Below, piece after piece: positions 58,401 to 64,000 of a stretch of DNA of 64,000 nt; the first letter of the stretch is position 1; each line of letters begins with the position of its first letter. Source of the DNA: Durusdinium trenchii (Eukaryota; Sar; Dinophyceae; Suessiales; Symbiodiniaceae). The notes beneath the pieces are model-generated. The model had not been told where the DNA came from. It was given only the letters and a program-made list of their open reading frames with translations, and did not search any database. Where the stretch lies: positions 285,292 through 349,291 of the forward strand of contig CAXAMN010003725.1 of assembly GCA_963970005.1 (NCBI GenBank). Reading direction: 5' to 3'. The position numbers and the translations under genes are program-made.

Positions 58401-61040
58401 TTGACCAAAGACGAGCTTGGCAATCCATGGCTGAGAGGCCATGCTCGCCTGAGCGAACTCAAGATCGAAGAGTTCTTTGGCAGACTTAGGAACCAGGTCC
58501 CTGATGCAAATCTGACATGCAGAAGCTATTGGAAGTGTGCAGCACGGCTCCTGCTGATTGGACAAAGGATGGCTCAAAAGAACAAGGGCCTGGATCCGCC
58601 TTTCTTACCTAGCATGCCTGCTTTGACAAATGAGGAGTTCTATCAATGCAGTGTAGGTGCGATGAAATCAGCTCTGCATTTGGCTGCATCTTGTTCAGGA
58701 GTCACGGTGGAATCTTTGGCGAAAGCCTATAGTGAAGCTTGTTCCAGCGGCTCATTGATGGCTCCTTCGCCTGGCTATGAGGATGACCCTGACGAGACCA
58801 CAGATGATGGCCCTGAAGACGCTGCCGGGAAGTGCCAGCAAGTGTTAGGTGAGATCACTGCTGTAGCAGCCATGGACGTTGAAGACAACGAAGATCCTGA
58901 CAGGCTGGACACACAGAAAATGCGTGCAGGGCAGTTTGATTTGGAATTGGGAGTTTTGCCAGATGCAGCGGAGCTGAGAGAAGTCGTCACAGCAGAAGAA
59001 AGCCCTGATTCAGCTGACACAGAAAAGCCAAAGGCTGGACCTGATGATCAACTCCGGCCCTGCACTCTCCACCAAGCTCTCTTTTCAGTCCCCGGCATGG
59101 ACCTCGAAATGAATGACTTTGTTTGGGACCGGTTGCTTCGACTTTCCATGTCTTTGCGGATTTGGGGAGGGGGCTGCGACCAGCACTGGATCAGAAATGC
59201 CTGCTCAGCGCGGAAAGCATCAAGCAAGCTAAGTTGGTACCAGTGCCTTGTCATGTTTTAGAATGTGTTTTTATTTTTTATACTGCGTATATTTTTTTAT
59301 TAAAATTTGTTAAATATATTTAAATATTGTTAATATATTTTCACTCAATGTATAAAAATATTATGACGTATATTAACATCATATAACATCATAGAAGATT
59401 TGCCTTTACTATCCTTTACTACTAATTGGTCATAGAATAATAGAATATAATACATAAGTTTTCTATTTGGAATATTTTCACTATATTTTCAATTCTAGAG
59501 AATATAATATATCATACTTGTTGTGTTTTGGATTTTAGAGTACAAATATAAGATAGATGTTCTTAGTTTTCAATTTTAGAGAGATGCATTTAAACAAATA
59601 TGTACCAAGTTTTTTCCAAATTCATCCAAATGTGTCAACACATGTACTTCAGGTGGAATGAACGCACACTACGAGAGATGAATGAAGAGCAAGATGACGC
59701 ACAGTTCAGGCACAACTCCGGTCGCCTCGACAAGTGGAAGCAAGTTGCGCGGTCTGCGCGGCCTGTGGATATGAAGCATGTGGAAATTCCGGAGAAGATT
59801 GAGTGTTGTGGCCGCCTTAAACACATTTTGAATAATTTTGCTTTTTGGTTTAACTTTTTACTTTATGGTTGAGCATGTGTGTCCTTTGTGTTGTTTCACA
59901 GGTCTGGGCAGATCATTGTTGCTGTGGTGCCGAAGAGGGTAAGGACGGGGTTCATCCGGGTTGCAGTAGTCGGCGTTGTTCTTACCATGTGGCGAAGCCC
60001 AAAGCAGCCCAAGATCGCAACCACAGCTTTGCCGATGAGCCACGTGGTTGGTTTCCGGATTGTGGAAATGAAGCCTTCTCTAAAGCCTGATCTTTGGGAA
60101 TGTGATGGAAAATCCGATTCCTACGTTGTCAGGCCTCAAGCAGTCGTTGCCATCCTTGATCATCAAGAGGGCCCTGAGAAGTCTGAGAAGCATCGTGAGA
60201 GGTTGGCAGTCTTTCTCACTGAGGAGTCTATGGAAGTTGTAGCTGGTCTTCACGCTATCCCAGACTGGTGGCCCCAAGATCCATGCACGGTGTCTGGTCT
60301 CACCCGTGACCTCTACTTGCCTCACCAAGGTCGGCCAAAGAAGCGTCCAGCGCCAGAGGAAACCAAGGTGAAGGAAACGAAGAACGCTCAGGAAGAGAAT
60401 GAGATTCCACCTGGTGAACCTGGTGAGATGCAGAAACCTGACAAGAAGAATTCCAAGAAATCCAATTTGAAGTTGAAGAAAGTCAAGACGAAGTTGCAGA
60501 TTCCAGCCTTGCCACAGAATTTTCGGAAAAGCATGTTTGGTGCTTCCTTGATCAGGCAGGAAATGGCCAAGTTGAGGGATCATGATGCCAGCATCCATCC
60601 AAGCTCCCTTCTATTCCGTGGCGAAGAGTGTCTTTGCCACATGAAGGATGAGAAGGCCAATGGGGTACCATGGAAGCACATCGTGAACAACGCCTTCAAC
60701 TATTTCAAAGCGCAGCGCCTTGCTTCAGGTTTTCTATGGCTGGTTCTATTGCTTTGTGATGTTTTCATATGTTTTCTATATGCTTCTATAATCTTCTATA
60801 ATATTATATATGTTTTTAAATCTTTGTCTGCCATCCACTGGCATCCACCACAGGTACCACAAGTCACGTGGTCTTGAGTGGGGTACGCTTGTCCACAAGC
60901 GGCTTGAGGACATTCACAAAGACTTGACTTTGCGCAACCGGAAACCATGGATGCGCCTCATCAAGACAATTTGCGATGTCTTTTTGTACGACCCAGCAAG
61001 CATGACAGCTCTGGATGAAGGTGGCGGCGACATGGAGTGA
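46470..61040 (+). CDS. Giant multi-exon fusion gene of the element
   Basis: The start ATG at 46470 opens MSSIPPGAPKYCAIGMCTAD. Main exons: 46470-46560, 47017-47107 (DAAVGVDTGDIEGCPSIQ), 47354-47508, 48067-48161, 48319-48432, 48583-48721, 48846-48941, 49095 on, 49378-49557, 50161-50298, 50473-50541, 50718-50771, 51032-51253, 51406-51471, 51676-52294, 53585 on, 54194-54950, 54902-56612 in shifting frames, 56609-56803, about 57240-57530, 57625-57860, 57916-58030, 58282-59244, 59653-59805, 59903-60728 and 60854-61040 (TGA). Many junctions are in phase with GT, GC or GA donors. Likely frame breaks occur near 53740, 54905, 56015, 56605, 59165 and at the last intron, and an in-frame TAA lies at 55253-55255. 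One polyprotein is the simplest reading; two or three adjacent genes remain possible. Confidence 0.5.
48067..49557 (+). CDS. Cytosine-5 methyltransferase-like region of the giant gene
   Basis: Exon 48067-48161 ends LHLVDVFFCQSG, in the place of motif I (FxGxG, binds S-adenosylmethionine). Exon 48319-48432 has GFESTAFDV and PTHDMVTKLG, like the acidic motif II. Exon 48583-48721 has ILCPSCSLMVGASSS then LLGDEG, in the place of the catalytic Pro-Cys motif IV. Exon 48846-48941 has IYIALEQPSQSW, in the place of motif VI (ENV). Exons 49095 and 49378 add FVTLTWLAFFGA and KVYYTKCVKVDGTAGWSGGK. I recall a multicopy dinoflagellate family with this motif order (CSSF, then EQP) but cannot search. The motifs are degenerate, so catalysis is doubtful; it may be a binding or pseudo-enzyme domain. 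Confidence 0.5.
49873..50164. repeat. Intron arms: two left motifs and one right motif
   Basis: CACTCTAGAAT at 49873 and CACTCTAAAAT at 49913 face ATTTTAGAGAG at 50154, which directly abuts the next exon and supplies its AG acceptor. Confidence 0.7.
50161..52294 (+). CDS. Proline/acid-rich linker region of the giant gene
   Basis: Exons 50161-50298 (EVWPEPSASDLVLPLSSPAA), 50473-50541 (GPPGSPAPLLPPAGPPDE) and 50718-50771 (EPDLLALPPPMDAPPED) are proline-rich and disordered. Exons 51032-51253 and 51676-52294 start with a duplicated block (DNYT.MHELE.PNFPAELEP). The long last exon is Lys/Glu/Pro-rich, with repeated psi-Lys-x-Glu sites (VELKKP, KIKKEVKHETE), the SUMO acceptor consensus. Most phases are 0, so exons could be gained or skipped without frame loss. 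A flexible tether or SUMO-binding hub is an inference. Confidence 0.5.
50958..51890 (+). repeat. 644-bp tandem duplication of an exon and flanks
   Basis: The segment from GGTTTAGGATGTTTTAGG (50958) through the exon beginning DES.. (51032) recurs at 51602 and 51676, exactly 644 bp later. Coding identity is high up to GCCTCACCTGCGGTCAAG (51179 and 51823), after which the copies diverge. Confidence 0.9.
52446..53560. repeat. Intron arms of the 1.3-kb AT-rich intron
   Basis: Left-type motifs at 52446 (CACTCTAAAAT), 52488 and about 52991 are followed by right-type motifs at 53470 (ATTATAGAGAG) and 53550 (ATTTTAGAGAG). The next exon starts at 53585. The intron also contains short ATGGTATGGTATG repeats near 52830. 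Confidence 0.65.
53585..54120 (+). CDS. Exon(s) of the giant gene upstream of the OTU-like part
   Basis: The exon at 53585 joins in phase with the linker exon ending at 52294. It reads KHVAKNIADYAQKVAEPGFF and DILDALVLADTGNKE. From about 53740 a second frame continues (DVMDDKVDIDRTSSATWCLL, PISEKAYDELVSKAIIENKS, AQLREKIKVETDRAQ, a likely coiled coil). A frameshift or a very small intron must lie near 53740. The function is unknown. Confidence 0.4.
54194..54950 (+). CDS. OTU-protease-like segment of the giant gene
   Basis: After a CAG acceptor the frame reads LCDGSGIALVPVPADGNCLA: the D-G-N-C motif with following Leu is the catalytic Asp-Cys signature of OTU-family cysteine proteases (deubiquitinases). 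About 45 residues of helix follow (QQFVRTMIKGAW, DVWQLLFQAYYPEHC). The catalytic His expected near the end of a roughly 120-residue OTU domain is not evident. The tail is disordered and acidic/basic with further SUMO-type sites (AVKKEH, AVKQEPD) and an SEEVDPTGRKRRHHARR nuclear-localisation-like stretch. The frame is lost near 54905 at an A-run. OTU domains do occur in some mobile elements; the role here is inferred. Confidence 0.5.
54902..56612 (+). CDS. Zinc-finger-like and helical part of the giant gene (frame-broken)
   Basis: Frame 2 is open from 54902 to 56077 except for TAA at 55253. It contains HPCPGCRQIV, then LSYRCLACVSRG with NQHLQCATHVKK (a C-x2-C ... H-x5-H arrangement like a BED or C2H2 finger), then DCCHACQSLGEPQALLRYVL. 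From an A7 run at 56015 the reading continues in frame 3 (FSHFAVAVRGHQLSDL, GGNAGLARELGMKITPP) to 56612. Such fingers often bind the element ends in transposases. Two single-base shifts and a stop would need repair for one protein: decay or assembly error. Confidence 0.45.
56609..59244 (+). CDS. Transposase-like region with D, DxH and E motifs
   Basis: Exon 56609-56803 has LMLECLAWDPRSLDGRPF, a candidate for the first acidic strand. The exon of about 57240-57530 has KALTFDAHQSHTFFRQLLF; the D-x-H-x-S-H pattern matches the second catalytic Asp of many DDE/RNase H-like transposases. Exons 57625-57860 (PIRTLMFGDWFCDAVHA) and 57916-58030 follow. Exon 58282-59244 has ARLSELKIEEFFGRLRNQ, resembling the E-x-x-F-x-x-x-R third motif of P-element/hAT-like enzymes, then a long acidic tail (DDPDETTDDGPED). 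The superfamily cannot be named without a profile search. A likely frame break sits in a G-run near 59165. Confidence 0.45.
56875..57180. repeat. Intron arms, clearest paired example
   Basis: CACTCTAAAATTCA (56875) and CTCTCTAGAATTC (56916) on the left are mirrored by AATTTTAGAGTG (57131) and TGAATTTTAGAGT (57169) on the right of one 0.4-kb intron. The outer copies are nearly perfect reverse complements over 13 bases. Confidence 0.8.
59491..59583. repeat. Three right-type intron motifs
   Basis: AATTCTAGAG (59491), GATTTTAGAG (59531) and CAATTTTAGAGAG (59571) stand at the 3' side of the intron before the exon at about 59653. Confidence 0.7.
59653..61040 (+). CDS. C-terminal region of the giant gene
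   Basis: Exon 59653-59805 (ERTLREMNEEQDDAQFRHNS, KWKQVARSARPVDMKHVE) and the long exon 59903-60728 (SGQIIVAVVPKRVRTGFIRV, VVRPQAVVAILDHQEGPEKS, then a Lys/Pro/Glu-rich linker and FGASLIRQEMAKLRDHDAS). The last exon 60854-61040 (RGLEWGTLVHKRLEDIHKDL, ending GGGDME, TGA). A canonical GT-AG join at 60729-60853 puts the last exon one base out of frame; a non-GT donor or an indel would cure it. No domain is recognised; the composition suggests a nucleic-acid-binding tail. Confidence 0.45.
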
Positions 61041-61260
61041 GCCTATCATTGCTGCCACCCAAACGACAGAGTGAGATGGATTGAGGAGTGAGTAGATTCA
61101 GGAGGACAATCTCTATGTTCCGCTAGCTTTTGAAAGACCTTAGAGACCAAGTGGGGAGCTTGGAAAAAGCGGTCGCTTCATGCTTGAAGTCTCTCGGAAA
61201 TCGGGAAACGTTGTTGACATGTGTTGACTGATGTTGACTGCGCATCATGTTGCATCTGAT

Positions 61261-61443
61261 CTCTCTAAAATGACCTCCTCCCACTCTAAAATGGAGGTCT
61301 CTAGAATTGATTTTTTTTCACATGTTTTTTGACCACCACACGCTGCTTGAGACCTTCATTTTAGAGTGGAGGTACTGAGGGTCAAAAGTGCTCACTTCTG
61401 AGGGTTGGGCCCCCCCATTTTAGAGGTTTTGAATTTTATAGAC
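61261..61443. repeat. Terminal cluster of paired motifs
   Basis: Three left-type motifs (61261, 61282, 61299) are followed by right-type motifs (61358, 61417, 61432). CCTCCCACTCTAAAATG (61276) and CATTTTAGAGTGGAGG (61357) form a nearly perfect 16-bp stem. Confidence 0.8.
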
Positions 61444-61748
61444 ACTTTTTAGTAGTCCAAATAGCTTTAGGTCTCTAAAATGAGGGGCTCCACCCCCTGC
61501 AGGGAATTCCTACGGGGATTGGAAAACGATAGTTTGAGGAACCTAATCAGGGGGACCTTAGTCGCGATGACCTTCTTGATTACATGTTTAATTTTGATTG
61601 TTCTGTTACGTGTTAAGAACAGGTGAATTCTGCTTCTGTGTGAATTCTGCGTTCTTCGCACCTCCAAAACCTGTGAGCTGATTCTATCGTGTTCATTGCC
61701 GCAAACATGACAAAGTAGATTCCTTTGCTAGTAATTACAGTTCTATAT

Positions 61749-61803
61749 AATTAAATTCTTCTTGTTACTAGTAGCGTGGCACTTGTTACTAGTAGCTTCT
61801 ATG
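61749..61803 (-). repeat. CTACTAGG repeat family, copy 5
   Basis: TTACTAGTAGCGTGGCACTT and CTTGTTACTAGTAGCTTC match the inverted copy at 39921-40012. Confidence 0.75.
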
Positions 61804-62853
61804 AGGCTACCAGGCCCACAGGGATTTAGACAGGACACCTAAAATAAAGCACACAGCGAATAGATCAAGCGCCCTAACAAACCAACCAAACAACTTTTGA
61901 CGCAAAATGAGGCCACCACAGGGTTGGGCTAATTGTATCTCAAGCCTTATGTTTGTTGAGTAGTGTTATGTTTAGGATTGTTTTTTAGCACCGCTTTGGC
62001 GATGTAGCCTCCTTCAAGCTCTCCATTTTCATCAAAGGTCTATTGCAACAGAAACTGAACCGCCTGAGAGACTGAATCCTTCAAGCCCAAACAGCTTCGA
62101 CAGATTGTGGAGAAGTTGAGAAGAAATGCATACAGATGAGCAACCAATCTTTTGCAAGCTGTATATTGTTGCACATGGATATTAGGCAGAGAAAGGTCAA
62201 AGACCGCGTGTTTCGCCTAGGTCCTAGTTGAACATTTGCATGGTACTAGTATTATTTAGACTGATTTTGACGGGTTTTGGAATAGGGTCAGCCACACTTG
62301 CGCTTATTATTAATGGGTCCTCAAACCTATGCCTCCTGGTCGAACCTAACGAGGGTCCTCAATAGGGATTCAATAGGGGGGGCTGATTGGAATCGGACAT
62401 TGGACACCAAGCAGTTGACCGACTGCCTCCTCATCAGCAGCGTTGTCTCCGATGTGTCAGCCAGCCACTGGCTACGTGATTGAAGCCTACATTGAGAAGC
62501 CAAAGTGTTTGACCTAACTAGCAACAGCCTGATTTGCCAGCGCAGGCACTCACTACCCTTCCATTCAAAGGTGTGTATGGGCGTCCTCCACTGTATCCCC
62601 ACAAAGTGAAAGCCGTTTTCAGCCTCTTCCTCAGGGGGGCCGCTGTCGTTGATGTTTCCTTCCCTGCTAGATGCTGGTGTTTTGTTGGAACATTCAAGCA
62701 CGTACGAGGTGTTTCATTTTTATCACAGCCTTCAGACTTCAGTGGATGGCAGAACAGGTGTAGCGGCGTTGCAGCATAGTGTATTTTGATGGCATTCTGA
62801 ACACACACTTAGTCACAGGGTTTGCAGTTTCCATAATCCACAGTGAAATGGAT

Positions 62854-63310
62854 GAGGGAACGGAAAGGCGCAAAGTCGGCTTAACTGAAATGTTGAACAA
62901 TGTTGATGCGTTAGCACTTTACTGAATACTTAGCAGATAAAAAGGGGAAGGTTTAGGGGATTAGCATGAGAACCACCATGAGAAGCAAGCCGAAAGGAGA
63001 ACAGCTTGTGCAACAGTTCAGCAGGTACGTTTGCAGCCCTCCCCAGCGGCCTCTTCGTTGGCCATCCGCCACCGGGGAGGGGGATGGCCCCCTGCTTTGC
63101 AAAAACCAAAACCTCTTAGAAGCAGAGTGTCGCACTTTGACATTGGTTTTCAGTTAGCTCAATTCCCAGGTCGAAAATGGTGAGGGAACGGCAAGGCGAA
63201 AAGGTCGGCGAGAACTGTATGGTTGAACAATGTTTGCAATCTGACACACAAGCGGTGGGAAAAAAAAGGGTTTGGGGGGACGTATCATGAACCACCATGG
63301 AATCAAAACA
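62854..63310 (+). repeat. Diverged tandem duplication, about 325 bp
   Basis: GAGGGAACGGAAAGGCG at 62854 recurs as GAGGGAACGGCAAGGCG at 63182 (328 bp). TTGAACAATGTT and then GGGTTT/GGTTTAGGGG and CATGAGAACCACCATG / CATGAACCACCATG follow in both (spacing 321 bp). ACTGAATACTTAGCAG (62931) and ACTGATTACTTAGCAG (63770) hint at a third unit. Confidence 0.65.
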
Positions 63311-64000
63311 GAGGGATTGGAACAGCGTACTCAACCGTTGAAGCAGGTACAGGTGGATGATCAGTCCACCCCTCCCTCGTCATACCGTAGCTTCATTGCG
63401 TACGGTGGGTACGACGAGCCGTACGCCCCTGCTTTGAAAACATGGAAAGCCCTTAGGGACAGGGTTTGACACACACACACACGCTTTGCGGCGCTCGTGC
63501 GAACGACCTGAATAGGTACCTAAAAAGCCTTAGACTTAGAAACAAAAGAAAGAAACACAGAAAGAGCAGCGCTAAGAGGGCAAGAGAGAAAGGTAGGAGT
63601 AGAAAAAAGTGAATACTTAGCCCTTGACTGGGGTAGGGAAACGAGCCTCAAGAGCAACCTAAAAAGCCTGAGAGAAAGCCCAACAAACGAAAGTGGGGGG
63701 CAGGGAGGGGGTGTATGCCCATGTGTGTGTACATGTGTGTGTGTGTCTGAATGCTTAGCACTCTAGAGTTACTGATTACTTAGCAGAAATGAATTAAGTG
63801 CAATAGTTAGGGAGCGGGGCTTTAGTCTTAAACCGCCCGGGTAGAGAAGACTAGAAAAGGGACAAGAGAGGGAAAGGCACCGACGCACAAGTGTGCCGAG
63901 TACCATTTCCCTCTGTTACCCTAATTAGGTAGGGAGTAGAACTCGGCGGGGAGGGGGGGGTTGGGAAACATGCCTGACCTCAAGTGGAATTCCGTTTTTT

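Larger units (their letters stand above)
45891..61489 (+). mobile_element. Composite 15.6-kb intron-bearing mobile element (proposed)
   Basis: The block is bounded by direct copies of CTCTARAATGAGGGGCT (45891-45907 and 61473-61489, 16 of 17 bases identical). It differs from its flanks by AT-rich noncoding DNA and by dozens of short CTCTAAAAT / ATTTTAGAG motifs that I do not see in quantity elsewhere in the window. Nearly all coding segments inside are on the plus strand and read as one gene from 46470 to 61040. They include methyltransferase-like, OTU-like, zinc-finger-like and transposase-like parts. Being one mobile unit is an inference from the matching ends, the motif distribution and the transposase-like features. 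No target-site duplication was recognised. Confidence 0.5.
61041..64000. other. Element tail and right-hand spacer
   Basis: 61261-61489 holds the densest set of paired motifs and the right direct repeat. Beyond 61490 there is a CTACTAGG-family copy and a diverged 325-bp tandem duplication. Short (CA)n/(TG)n runs near 63473 and 63723-63748 and a purine-rich stretch at 63530-63640 follow. A plus frame at 62534-62650 (YGRPPLYPHKVKAVFSLF) and its minus-strand counterpart both look coding-like; neither is called. Confidence 0.4.

Noticed and set aside
63530-64000. Possible telomere or rDNA edge at the window end
   Set aside because: No TTTAGGG-type repeats and no recognisable rRNA; only purine-rich and (TG)n sequence.
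1-64000. CRISPR arrays, tRNA genes, bacterial promoters and Shine-Dalgarno sites
   Set aside because: None could be recognised by eye; the gene structure is eukaryotic, so bacterial signals are not expected. A tRNA scan was not possible here.

Overview
The window looks like nuclear DNA of a dinoflagellate, most likely a Symbiodiniaceae-like alga. Genes are broken into many short exons. Several introns can only be joined in frame by using GA or GC donors with an AG acceptor, which is a dinoflagellate habit. Long noncoding spacers, abundant microsatellites and repeat families fill the rest. No bacterial operon, CRISPR array, telomere or spliced-leader sequence was seen. All exon boundaries are read by eye from reading frame, phase and family motifs; no search was run.

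Layout. 1-258 is the 3' end of a gene. 1.1-1.6 kb carries a run of stem-loops. 2.0-6.15 kb holds a plausible intron-rich gene. 8.5-9.7 kb and 10.6-11.0 kb hold two minus-strand candidates. 11.5-14.2 kb has scattered exons, one with the acetyl-CoA motif of a GNAT acetyltransferase. 14.86-17.2 kb starts with a signal peptide. 18.0-20.68 kb is a clear cytochrome c heme lyase (holocytochrome c synthase). 25-27.1 kb is a coiled-coil gene. 32.9-40.8 kb is a clear six-transmembrane voltage-gated cation channel with a C-terminal EF-hand region. 43.8-44.9 kb is a compact four-exon gene of 167 codons whose phases all agree. Between these are spacers with dispersed CTACTAGG-type repeats, a 21-bp tandem repeat and a 750-bp TATG/TACA tract.

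The most unusual part is 45.89-61.49 kb. It has AT-rich introns and reads as one very large plus-strand gene, ATG at 46470 and stop at 61040, lying between two direct copies of a 17-bp sequence. In order it encodes a cytosine-5 methyltransferase-like region, a proline/acid-rich linker with many SUMO-consensus motifs and a 644-bp tandem exon duplication, an OTU-protease-like segment, zinc-finger-like segments, and a region with transposase-like D and E motifs. Complementary arms (CTCTAAAAT on the left, ATTTTAGAG on the right) flank many of its introns. I read it as a composite, intron-bearing mobile gene with introner-like introns. Several frame breaks, three at homopolymers, mean that either this copy is decaying or the assembly has indels.

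The identifiable cellular genes (heme attachment to mitochondrial cytochrome c, and a calcium-sensing cation channel) have no evident functional link to each other. Most recognisable genes lie on the plus strand, as expected of the long unidirectional gene blocks of dinoflagellates.
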